From Tritrichomonas musculus (Eukaryota > Parabasalia > Tritrichomonadida > Tritrichomonadidae), in assembly GCA_039105265.1 (NCBI GenBank), contig JAPFFF010000010.1, forward strand, positions 1,736,001 to 1,800,000: a DNA stretch of 64,000 bases, read 5' to 3'. This document shows positions 11,601-19,928 of the stretch, in pieces. Numbering within the stretch: the first letter of the stretch is position 1; each line of letters opens with the position of its first letter. The notes under the pieces are model-generated. The model worked only from the letters and a program-made list of their open reading frames with translations. It was not told where the DNA came from and ran no database searches. Position numbers and translations under genes: made by a program.

Positions 11601-12064
11601 GCGAGTTTGTATTTGGCGATAATGGGTAAAGAATCTATATATTCTTCAAAGAATTCCTTCAATTTGGGAAGCAATAAGAGTCTGCCGTCCTTATCTAATC
11701 TCTCAAAGTCGATTTGCCATTTTTTAGGAGAGTATTCTAATTTTTCCATTATTTGATTCACGATTTCTTGTTGTGAGTTGTTCTCCGTCTTGAGAGGTTT
11801 TTCTTCTTGTTTGGGAGGTTCTTCTTGTTTGGGTTGTTCTTGTTGTTGCGCAGGGGTATTGTTCTTGCCTTTAAAATACCAGTACATAGCCTCATAGTTG
11901 TCTAAATCTCCATCATACCCTTCTTGTCTGGCACATTCTCGGATGTCATAATAGAATTCCTCTTGTGAGTTCCAATAATATGAAAAGTCGTGTTGTAGTT
12001 TCTCGTTTATTATCAATTCAAATAGTTCTTGTAATTTTTCGGGAGTAGCTTCGGAGAGTCTCAT
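8642..12064 (-). CDS. Protein-primed family B DNA polymerase of the Maverick
   Basis: A 1,140-residue polymerase that would copy the element by protein priming. Exonuclease motifs: ADFEAD near residue 478, FHNLAYD near 528, YCQQD near 658. Polymerase motifs: DFDAVSLYPS near 748, KLIMNSCYGK near 886, YYQDTDS near 983 and KKMYVDK near 1042, all with the expected acidic and basic residues. The N-terminal region has a Gln/Glu/Pro-rich low-complexity stretch near residues 65-100. I chose the ATG at 12064 rather than a start 24 codons upstream because MRLSEATPEK follows a TCATTGC initiator-like element placing the ATG about 9 bases from the TSS. Confidence 0.92.
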   Translation of the reverse strand: MRLSEATPEKLQELFELIINEKLQHDFSYYWNSQEEFYYDIRECARQEGYDGDLDNYEAMYWYFKGKNNTPAQQQEQPKQEEPPKQEEKPLKTENNSQQEIVNQIMEKLEYSPKKWQIDFERLDKDGRLLLLPKLKEFFEEYIDSLPIIAKYKLAFKIKSQWHSYQLTPEIYNKLMDNLTEKHFIFDMENVVPEYFYENGAEKIPEWSLFEAVRFSEFQNIKAKNDVGGSFFQYLVRENCPSNVSKYLKKLQIFTSLVDKKGKQRKELDDCCFIYALQQTGCYDDDTLNKMRLRINSRYLSQKALNNLCTEFKIHVKLSFIDEDSKCKKQTVRSQKDGSKKSYLGIENADPTRTHTMNVFNKHYFLEETTPFSTYYINHLDACEEDKYNKEYKQDHWINARYFMTSSNLVRTLMKNNYFIPITFGQYKVLNTIFHKEVIDDIDLIDLEYNEEQCTKLIKFGKKKLSENDNKTYWYADFEADTSTEIHKPFLCVLQNRTGRINKTFRGEDCNKQLLDYLPDDAVVYFHNLAYDIRMMASFGLAKSIIKGTKTMKADIKYLNKTIHLKDSLPILSCKLSQLPSMFDIPDIQKEIFPYKYYTLDRLQTNCGTINEAGENEDKIWTDEDYNLFNSNIDKISGCRIDENHFDMWKYAEFYCQQDVNILRIGFNKLREGFIKDFKVDPFNFISISSLANEVFNQRVYYPNQNLYKLGGHVRYFCSKAIYGGRCMTAYNKKWHVKKNLCDFDAVSLYPSAMSRLYTVEGRPKVIQNDQLNYNFLSQQSAYIVEIEITKIKKHYAFPLIVQKIDGLNRNNDILSEGNTIKMVVDNITLEDFIEFQQIEFNILRGYYWDGKKDYRIQECIKKIFNKRLEYKKQKNPLQNLYKLIMNSCYGKTIERPVDKDYKYLHEGDELDKYWAKNYNKIVEDIQLNNSDIHAIKTLKQIDNHFNFSLLGIQVLSMSKRIMNEVMCLAFDIGCHIYYQDTDSMHIESADLPKLEKAFREKYNRELIGKNLGQFHSDFPEINGHNEMPESIESFFLMKKMYVDKLQDSTGDIDYMIRGKGLTQNSIKYKFNEEFQGDVMKLYETLFNGNSITFDLTKGQPCFEMNKNMTVSTRKKFERCIKTDYTEGDITQYFTSQFST

Positions 12065-12065
12065 T

Positions 12066-12075
12066 TTTGCAATGA
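12066..12075 (-). promoter_or_regulatory. Initiator-like TCATT ahead of the Maverick polymerase
   Basis: Reading the minus strand, TTTCATTGCAAAAATG precedes the polymerase. TCATT matches the trichomonad initiator (TCA followed by pyrimidine then A/T), giving a leader of about nine bases. Inferred by position only. Confidence 0.45.
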
Positions 12076-12119
12076 AAATAAAAAATAAAAAATATAAAAA
12101 ATTTATACCTCTTATCGTG

Positions 12120-12450
12120 GATGAGAAAATTTCCAAAAAATATTTTTTTCAAAAAAGTTGAAACAACTCGTTAGTCCTAAATCAATGACTTTATTAGCGA
12201 GTATGACAAACATCTTTTTGAACCCAAATTGTTGAGTGAAAATAGGGGGGTCAAGTATGGGGATACTTAAGAAATTGTTGGACGACTTTTTGAGTCAAAA
12301 AAGGGCTAAAATGAGGTGTTTGAGACCAAAAAAGTGCCCAAAATAAGGTGTTTTCAAAGGGTTTGTCAGGAGTTTGGGACGAAGTCCTAAAATCATGACA
12401 AACATATACTACTATATATGATAATCTTTTTATAATTTAATATTGAAACA
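12120..12450. other. Non-coding stretch, possible Maverick right terminus
   Basis: No open frame. It is less AT-rich than host intergenic DNA and contains related phrases such as TATGACAAACATC near 12210 and CATGACAAACATA near 12395, and TTAGTCCTAAATC near 12170 versus GAAGTCCTAAAATC near 12385. This would suit a terminal repeat of the first Maverick but is unproved. Confidence 0.35.
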
Positions 12451-12459
12451 TTAAATGCT

Positions 12460-13019
12460 TTAATCATTATCATTGTATGCAAGTAGGTAGTCCCATCGGG
12501 TTTTATAATTTTTGGTATCCTCGAGATATAGTTTGTAATCATCTGGTGTCAATAGATTCTTCTGGTTGAGGTAACTGTAGAATGCCTCATACTCAAATGG
12601 CTCTGCTTGTGAGAGGACCTCATTGTAATTCTCAGTGTTGATGGCTTCACATGGGAACACACCTTTTGAGTTAATCGCAACTCCCCCAAAATCAACCCCA
12701 AATTGTCGTAATGTACCCCCAGCAACAAATGATTGTGCATCGATGAATCGCAACTTGGTGTCGTATTTGGAGGACTTCAATATGAACTGCTTCAAAGATG
12801 ATGTTGTTGTTGCAGTTGTTCTTCAATCTTTTTCTTGTCCTCGATTTCTTTGAGAAGTTTCAGATAGATTTCTCTACCATTTCGTCTTTTGTTTCTTTTG
12901 ATTTTGTGGACGAGCAATTCTTGATCATTGAGTTCAAATGATAAAGGTTGGGCCAATGGATCGTCATTTCGAACTTGAATTACTGCCCATTTCTTTTGCT
13001 TACGATATTTGGTTGACAT
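12460..13019 (-). pseudogene. Fragment of a second, different Maverick polymerase region
   Basis: Two adjoining open stretches. The 12460-12795 part (KGVFPCEAINTENYNEVL; TRWDYLLAY) resembles the exonuclease-palm segment of another lineage of viral/organellar-type family B polymerases common in trichomonads. The 12792-13019 part is a basic 75-residue piece (KIKRNKRRNGREIYLKLLKE) of unknown identity that probably belonged to the same element. The first Maverick already has a full polymerase, so this is debris of a different, broken element; the attribution is from recall of family members. Confidence 0.55.
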
Positions 13020-13079
13020 TTATAAAAATGAAATCGGTTTTATCGTTTAAAAAAATAATATCGTAAGCAAAAAAAAAAA

Positions 13080-13299
13080 AAAAAATAAAAATAAAAATAA
13101 AAAGAATAAAAAAAAATTATTGTTTATTGATTTAAAATCTTTCTAAGATCTGAGTCGGTTTCAGGTGGGATATTTATTGTCCCATATTCAGGTCTCTTCA
13201 TATTGAGGATTAATAAATGCAAGATTGCACATTGAGTAGTATATGTTAAGGGGTGTTCAGCATTTCATGCTTCCACACCACCTTACAGAGCCATTCGAT
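13080..13299 (-). pseudogene. Coding remnant of a Maverick-type gene
   Basis: Read on the minus strand, this carries an open tail with a coherent composition (ILNMKRPEYGTINIPPE) up to the edge of the inverted repeat. It looks like the broken end of a protein gene of the second Maverick. Family not recognised. Confidence 0.35.
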
Positions 13300-13571
13300 G
13301 CTTCGTGAAAGGCTTCCCACAAGCACTTAACAATTCGATATCGTTGTAAAAATACGTTTATTTTTTGTGCGACACCTCATTTTTCCAGGTTTTTGTCTAA
13401 AAAAACTATGTTTTTATCACGAATGATGATCAAAAGGTGATAAAAAAGCAGAGAAATACAAAAACTGAATTTTTATATACAAAAAAGACAAATTAATTTC
13501 TATTTTTGGAAATTTAGTAGTTAATAAATTGTCCTGAAAATCGCTCTAAACGACCGCTTTTCATGACAATT
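13300..13571. repeat. Long inverted repeat, left arm
   Basis: The reverse complement of this stretch matches 16757-17038 over almost its whole length. Both contain GTCATGAAAAGCGGTCGTTT at the inner edge, ATGAGGTGTCGCACAAAAAA in the middle and GGGAAGCCTTTCACGAAGC at the outer edge; they differ mainly in a central ~70-bp portion. It is probably a Maverick terminal repeat. Confidence 0.75.
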
Positions 13572-13589
13572 TTTTTTATTACTTTAAAT

Positions 13590-14300
13590 AATGAAAGCCA
13601 AAAATGAGAGTTGTGAATTGATTTCTGAATATAATGGTTCTAATATTCCTGTTTATTATTTGGAAATGGAAAAGGGGTCATAGAGCTCATAATGTAAGAT
13701 GTATTAGATACACGAATAATCATATAAAGAAGCTATTTGAGGATGAGGGTTGTGAATTGATTTCTGAATATAAAAATCAAAAATCAAAACTTAAATACAT
13801 TTTTCAATGACTGGAAATTCTTTGGTTGTAGACCTCATTTAGGTATTATTAAAACCTATCAAACAGAAATCTTTAATAAAAATAAAAAAAATTTCGGATT
13901 TTCTATTTCGAACCATGTACCTTAAAAATTATACAATTAAGCTAGAAAAATTAATATACCTTTGAAAAATATTTTCTTATAAAAATTTTAGGCCTTCATT
14001 TTTAGACCTTTGGACTATCCCTTTCGGCCGTATGCCGTAATTGAAGATTTTTTTATGTAAAGTATTCAAAAAGTTGCACTTTTGCCGTGTGCCGTAGAAG
14101 TTTTGTATAATAAACTATTCAATGAACGACCAAATAGCCGTATTTTACAAAACCGCCGAAGGGCTACCTTTGGACATTGATATTTTTTGGTCTATTAGAC
14201 CAGCTAAATATACATTGAAATATAATCATAAAATTTTTAAAATTTTTACGTAAAAAAAAAAGATTTTTCTAATAAATAGTATTTTTAATCAGATAAAATC
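13590..14300. other. Degenerate Maverick-derived DNA with a duplicated zinc-ribbon-like phrase
   Basis: TTGTGAATTGATTTCTGAAT occurs twice (near 13611 and 13751). The surrounding plus-strand codons resemble the repeated GCELISEYKNQKSKLKYI-type module that precedes Cys-rich ribbons in some giant-virus and trichomonad proteins. The stretch is broken and carries a MITE at 14016-14165; it is a fossil. Confidence 0.35.
14016..14165. mobile_element. 150-bp MITE with a 10-bp target duplication (MULE-like)
   Basis: ACCTTTGGAC occurs at 14006-14015 and again at 14166-14175, directly flanking a segment whose ends are imperfect inverted repeats (TATCCCTTTCGGCCG on the left; AGCCCTTCGGCGG on the complement of the right). 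It contains further GCCGTA/TGCCGTA motifs and no coding capacity. A 9-10-bp duplication is typical of Mutator-like elements. Confidence 0.6.
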
Positions 14301-14309
14301 ATTACAGCA

Positions 14310-16440
14310 GATAACATAACAACAATGAGAAGTGATTTAAATATGGTTTCAAATAATTTAGATGTTGTTAGTTATGATTTAAACGAAAAGAATCATAGAG
14401 TTAATGTTTTGGACTCAGAAATGGTGCAAGTAAAAGACATAACACAACATTTGGAGCATGATGTTAAAAATCTTCGAATTGTTTCTTATACAGCTCTTGC
14501 TTTTGGAATTGCAGGAACAATTGGTTCAGCAGCTTCAATTGGAATGCAATTGTTTCTTTAGAGGAATGTTTAGTAAAATTCGGGTTGCAGGTCAACCAAA
14601 CTGGACAAGATTGCAAATACTTTTAGGAAATATAGCTGTAAGAAGCATATCGACAGACTTAAATCCAATTATTGAATGGTGCAATTCAGAATACAAACAA
14701 TTAGATGATATCTCTTTTGAAAATGAAGATGAAAATCCAAATCAATAGTCATTATCTGTTGAAGCGACTTATGAAGTTTGCAATCAATTTCGTGAAACAT
14801 TGAAACCAGCAATTAAATTGCTAGCAACAAAAATCAATGAATTAGCATCAAATGATTTTCTTTCTAAGAATGATTTAATTAGAAGTGATACAATTGATAT
14901 TGTTAGTGAAAAGGTTAATAATGAAATTCATTTAAAAGCAGAAGATGTTATAACAGATGGAAAAATCGTTGTTCGTTTATTGATTCAAAATGTTAGTGAA
15001 GCAAATGATATTGATTATGTTGAACATATTTTAACAATTAATATTAATGATGGGGTTATTGATTATCAAGGAGATAATAATTTTCCTACTTGTGCCATGA
15101 ATGATAAAACAATAATTATATCAAATCCAAAAAAATTAAGAATAAGCGGAATACAAATTAAAGAAAATACAGCTAAAAGAAATATGAAATTTGATGTCAA
15201 TGATTTTGCTTATACATGTGATATTGATGCTTTACACAAAAAGATTGATTCAATATTTGAACAAAGTCATTCAAATAAAGAATCGATAGCAAAAATAATG
15301 AATACCTATCCAACTGTTGATGAAACAAATGAAGCATTAGAACAATTGAAAGAAACAATGATCGATAAAGAAAATTTGTATACTTCAGATAAAATTATTT
15401 TAGATTCAGAAGGTTTGATATCTTTTGATACAACTTTAAATGATTCAAATGATGAAACAATTATGACTTCAAAATCAACATCAAAATTATTAAAAGCTAT
15501 TAATAGTTATTTAAATAAGAAATTTGTTGAAGCTGAAGGAAAATATACATTGAAAAGTGATATACCAGAAATTATTGAGGGGCAAACAACGATTCAATTC
15601 AAAATTGAAAATAATACAATTTCTGATTTAGATTACGACAAATATCATGAAATGATTGAGCAATATGGGCTGGATATTGTTTCATCAAACAATTACTATG
15701 CAGCTCATTATGTTCACGTAGATTATTCTTACAATAATGATAAAACCCTCTCAGATAATGCGTATCGAAGGAAGGGATTCAGGTCTTTGGTTTCTGTATG
15801 ACAGCCATGAATTAATAAATCCAGGAACTGGTGAAACACCAGAAATTTTATCGTGTTCAATAACCAAAAATATCGAACCAACAGACAAAAACACTTTTTC
15901 TTCAAGATACGTGCCAAATACTTTTGCTTTGAAATCTGATATTCCAGAACCAATTGATTTGTCAAATTACTCATTAAAAAGTGATTATGATGTACTGAAG
16001 ACAAGGATAGAAAATTTGGTAACTGAGAACACAAATTTGAAAGCAACCATAGAATCTTTTGAATCAAGATTAGCAGCATTAGAGAATATATTAACACGAA
16101 TTAACTATACATTCAGCGTACCAAATAGTACTAGCATTCGTTACCAATTCGAACAACCATTTGATGCATATGAGGCAACCCTCTATTTGACATATCATGA
16201 AAACAAAAATAATGTTGCCAGTGAAAAAGAAATTTTAATTAATATATCATTCAATGTTAAAAATACACCTACGTATGAATATTAATACGAACCAAATAAG
16301 ATCTGGTTAAACAATAATGAATTTCCATTAAATAGTACCAATTTAATGGTCAATCCAACAGCTAATTTCATATTGATTGGTGGGTCATTCTTTTCATCAA
16401 ATGGTATCTTAGCTGAAGATAATACCAAGAATGAAATACA
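14310..16440 (+). pseudogene. Broken fibre-like Maverick gene between the inverted repeats
   Basis: Several consecutive plus-strand open stretches (the longest 14800-15801 and 15737-16285) encode fibre-type sequence: LDVVSYDLNEKN coiled coil, a Gly/Ala-rich hydrophobic segment (AFGIAGTIGSAASIG), LSKNDLIRSDTIDIVSEKVN, GKYTLKSDIPE and a second coiled coil (LVTENTNLKATIESFESRLA). The same modules occur in the whole fibre gene at 1818-6017. It is a fossil with about three or more breaks, moderately young because long stretches remain readable. Confidence 0.65.
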
Positions 16441-16531
16441 TTCATTATGAGGAGGTAGGTGGGTGGGATAACAAGAAAAGAAGAAGAAGAAATTTTTTTT
16501 AAATTTTTTTTATTTTTTATTTTTTTATTTT

Positions 16532-16765
16532 TTATTTTTTATTTAAGATTTCTATAACAGCTCCTCCATTATCGTTTGGATAAAAGCGATAAATTATTTT
16601 TTCAGATTCACTTATGAAATAATATCTTTTGTTGAATTCATGGTCGCAATGTTTGAAAATTCGTTTAATGTCTTTTGGCATTAAATTGTCTTTTGGTTGA
16701 CATTCAAAATCAGAAAAGTATTTATAATAGCCTTCCATTTTGTAGTAGAAAAAAAGAATTGTCAT
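16532..16765 (-). CDS. Small ORF (77 aa) starting in the inverted repeat
   Basis: It begins inside the inner edge of the right inverted repeat and reads inward, with a tyrosine-rich start (FFYYKMEGYYKYFSDF). The left repeat arm has a similar beginning. Either an element gene or a remnant; no family recognised. Confidence 0.35.
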   Translation of the reverse strand: MTILFFYYKMEGYYKYFSDFECQPKDNLMPKDIKRIFKHCDHEFNKRYYFISESEKIIYRFYPNDNGGAVIEILNKK

Positions 16766-17038
16766 GAAAAGCGGTCGTTTAGAGCGATTTTCAGGACAAT
16801 TTATTAACTACTAAATTTCCAAAAATAGAAATTAATTTGTCTTTTTTGCTAAAATAAATGGATTTTCAGCTATAAAAATTCATGTTTGAAGATTTAATGC
16901 TTTTTTATCACCTTTTGTAGTCAAATTGATGATTTTTTTAGACAAAAACCTGGAAAAATGAGGTGTCGCACAAAAAATAAACGTATTTTTATAACGATAA
17001 TGAATTGTTAAGTGCTCGTGGGAAGCCTTTCACGAAGC
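16757..17038. repeat. Long inverted repeat, right arm
   Basis: Partner of 13300-13571 (see that entry). The two arms enclose about 3.2 kb of fibre-like fossil DNA. Either the arms belong to one small Maverick derivative, or they are facing ends of two neighbouring Mavericks; outer flanks show no clear short target duplication. Confidence 0.75.
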
Positions 17039-18840
17039 CATCAAGGTCTAAAGTTACAAAACTTGATCATATTATTGACGGCAATACTAATATTAGACCT
17101 GTCTTGGAATATATCTTATATATCAAGAAATGAATTAACAAGAGAAGATTTTATTGATGTTATTGCAGAAACTGATGGCACAACAATTACATTAACTGCT
17201 GAAGATACAATAAGCAATGGCGTGGTTGTGTTTAGAATATTTATGGCAAGTAATGCTCAAAAGAATTGTTACTTCAAGTTTGATGATGGTGTGATATCGG
17301 AATACAAAGGTGTGGTTGAAAATATAACATTAAGGGATGTCGTTATTAAACCTCTGGCAAGAAGTGAAGAATTTAGGGCTGCATGGTTAAATAGTTATGA
17401 GAGGAATGGCAATACATTTACCATTCAAAATACGAATACAAACAAGATATCAGAAGTAAATTATACAAGGTAATTCTTGGACGCGAAATATTTACAACTA
17501 ATGATTTAGCTTACACTTGCGATATAGATGCATTTAAGTGAAAAGATTGATGCATTAGCTGTTAATTCACATACTGATTGTCCAGAAAAAAGTTACCCAA
17601 TAATTTTTGAATAGAAGATGGGAATCGAACCTGTGACCCCAAAAAAAACATAGTCCAAGAACAAAAATAGTTTACCCAAACGCTCAAAAAAAATTCAAAA
17701 AGTTATAGCATATTATCAAAAAGTTTAACTTTTATTCACTTTTGAATGGTCCAAAAAAACATTACCCATTTTTGGACTTGGCTATTCTAACTGTCATATG
17801 ATGCCAGGAATTGTGTAATAATCTCCTTTATGCGGCCATTTTTTTGTTTATGACTTGAATTAATAATCTAGTAGAAGGAGTCGTGAAATGTATGAAAATG
17901 ATATGTATGTATTGATAGAGGGCAATAGAAAAATGGATGACTGAGATAAAACTACTAAGATTTGCACCAAAAAATATGGTACAGTGGAATAATCTGAGAG
18001 ATAATCTAATTCAATGAAAATTACAAAATGGTAGTGGAAATTATTGTCGAGCTGGCAAATATCGAATTTGTACATATCGTTAAAAAATGCAATGGTCGTA
18101 TTGCTCCTAAAAAAGTCTTTTGTCTCTCTAAATCATCAAATGGATGTTTAAAAATTTTATTTTGAAAACATAATCTCTTAAAAAGTTGTTTTTTATATAT
18201 TTGTGAAGAAAATTTAAAATAATAAAAAACAAATGTCTGTAATTGAAACAAAATATATGTGTACTATATAATAGAATGATAAAAAAAATTCGAATGTAAA
18301 ATTATATTATCAAAAAGTTGACAAATTTCCGATACATGGATTCAAAATTAGATTTAATTTGAAATAGAATTGAAATAATTGTATAAAAATATTTTATAAA
18401 ATATCTAAATTTATCTCCATTTAAATAGAATAAAATCAAATCATATATTTAGCCAAAAAATAAAAATAAACAATATTATATATGTGATAAATTTGGAAAG
18501 TGAAAAAATATTTCTGTTTTTATTTTTTATTTTTTTTGTCCATTTTTAAAGTAATTTAATTCAATTATATAAAATATTTAAATTCTTGAAGAAAGAAGAA
18601 AAGTTTATTAGTTAAAAAAAAAACTACTAGAAAACGTTATTTTCGAAAATTTTAAAAATTTTGGGTAACTTATTTTTAGACAATCAGTAATAATGATGCT
18701 ATCATGACAACTGCATTAAATGTTTTTCCAACTGTTGATGAAGTTAATGCTGCGTTATATGAAATTGAAAATAGTATGGTTAATATGGATAATTTATATA
18801 CCAAAGAAGAAGCAGATTATAAATCGCAAAGCGTTTTTTG
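17039..18840 (+). pseudogene. Second broken fibre-like Maverick gene, interrupted by a DNA element
   Basis: The stretch 17100-17573 reads as a relative of 14860-15240 (YISRNELTREDFIDVIAETD; FKFDDGVISEYKGVVENI), and 18690-18830 continues with sequence related to 15290-15400 (FPTVDEVNAALYEIENSM). Between them sits the TA-flanked element at 17574-18687. It is a fossil, broken in about three places besides the insertion. Confidence 0.6.
17574..18687. mobile_element. 1.1-kb TA-flanked DNA element inserted in a Maverick fossil
   Basis: Terminal inverted repeats of 27 bp (beginning CTGATTGTC and ending AAGTTACCCAA, 24/27 identical) are flanked by TA on both sides, as in Tc1/mariner/pogo superfamily insertions. 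The fossil gene resumes immediately outside both ends. No intact transposase is present; a stretch near 17930-18170 might be remnant coding sequence. Just inside the left end the minus strand reads GGTTCGATTCCCATC, a tRNA T-arm/box-B-like phrase. Confidence 0.75.
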
Positions 18841-19355
18841 TTAGTTTATCTATTTAATATATTATGTAAAACTTAAATATAAAATGCATATTATATATAA
18901 ATCATAATATATATTATATATTTGAAATAAAATAATGTTTTAATGAAAATACTATTGGGATTTAAAATGTTTATTATTTCAATATAAAAAATATAATAAC
19001 TGAAAAAGTTAAAAATCTATTAAAAATAAAATAAAATATAAACAAGTGTATCTCTAGAAAATAAATGTTTTTTAAACATATAAGTATTAATATATTATCA
19101 TAATATATATACTATAATAATTAATAAAACAAAATCTAATATATTTATATTTCATCAATTTTTAAATAAAAAACATTATATTGCCTCTCAATTATAAAAA
19201 AAAAAGAGTATAAAATTCTAATTCATTAAAGTACATTCTTAATATCAAAATAAAAATAAAGAAATTATGATCAAAATTTCAATATTTCGTCAATTTCTCT
19301 ACTTGAATACCTCTTTTTTATATAAAAAAGATCAAATTTTGAATATTGAATATTA
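18841..19355. other. AT-rich spacer
   Basis: Extremely AT-rich DNA with ATATAT runs. The small open frame here reads into the MITE end and has no coding character. I see nothing functional. Confidence 0.6.
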
Positions 19356-19357
19356 TA

Positions 19358-19657
19358 GTCTACTGGAAAACCCCCCTACCAATGGAAAACCCCTACCATT
19401 TTTATTCACCTATTTTTGGCCTTTAATGGTGGCAAAAAGTACGTTAGTGGAAAACCCACCTACCATTTTCTATTCAAATTTTCGATAAAAAAATTGAATA
19501 GATTTCATTTTTAAATACTAATATCTAAATATAAAATAAACATTTTTTAAATAATAATAATTATTTTATCAAATGAACATTTTATCTATATGTATATATG
19601 ATATTATGATTCTAACTCTTTTATATAGAGATTTGGTAGGGGGGTTTTACTCTAGAC
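19358..19657. mobile_element. 300-bp MITE with TA target duplication
   Basis: The ends form a 25-bp inverted repeat (starts GTCTA, ends AAAACCCCCCTACCAA, 22/25 identical), flanked by TA at 19356-19357 and 19658-19659. Near the left end, GGAAAACCCnCCTACCA recurs three times as subterminal repeats, a usual arrangement of transposase-binding sites. No coding capacity. Confidence 0.75.
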
Positions 19658-19841
19658 TATAGATAACGTTATTGAGTTTTTTCCAGTACGTTAGTTTTTT
19701 CCCAGTACAACCTCTTTCAATGGCGAAAAAATATACCTTTTTTCATCGATTTTTTTTTTATTTTGAAAATTGAATGTTTTACATTAAGTTCATACTGGAA
19801 AAAATTCTGATAATATGGTTTTAAAAACAATGATGACTAGT

Positions 19842-19928
19842 TTCAAAAAGTTCAACCGTATCATTCAAATTAAATGCTTTTACTATCATCTTATTTGTTC
19901 AAAAAGTTCAACTGTATCATTCATAAAA
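19842..19928 (+). promoter_or_regulatory. Duplicated TCAAAAAGTTCAAC...TCATT promoter-like unit
   Basis: TTCAAAAAGTTCAAC followed by TATCATTC occurs twice (near 19843 and 19899). The second copy ends a few bases before the ATG at 19929, so TCATTC sits where a trichomonad initiator should be, with the AAAAAGTT motif about 15 bases upstream. Confidence 0.5.

Larger units (their letters stand above)
1..12410. mobile_element. Maverick/Polinton element, right-hand part
   Basis: A run of large open frames with virus-like content: a probable capsid protein, a fibre-like protein, an rve-type integrase and a protein-primed family B DNA polymerase. This set defines Maverick/Polinton elements, which are abundant in trichomonads. 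The left part, where packaging ATPase and protease genes would be expected, lies outside the window. The right boundary is uncertain: the polymerase begins at 12064 and a GC-richer non-coding stretch with a repeated TGACAAACAT (about 12210 and 12395) runs to about 12410, which would suit a terminal repeat, but the partner end cannot be seen. The listed genes look whole, so the copy is probably young. Confidence 0.85.

Noticed and set aside
17012-17473. 153-codon frame as an intact gene
   Set aside because: It begins inside the right inverted repeat and continues into sequence related to the fibre-like genes; it is part of a broken fossil.
17600-17640. A tRNA gene on the minus strand
   Set aside because: Only a T-arm/box-B-like phrase is present; no D-arm, anticodon arm or paired acceptor stem was found.
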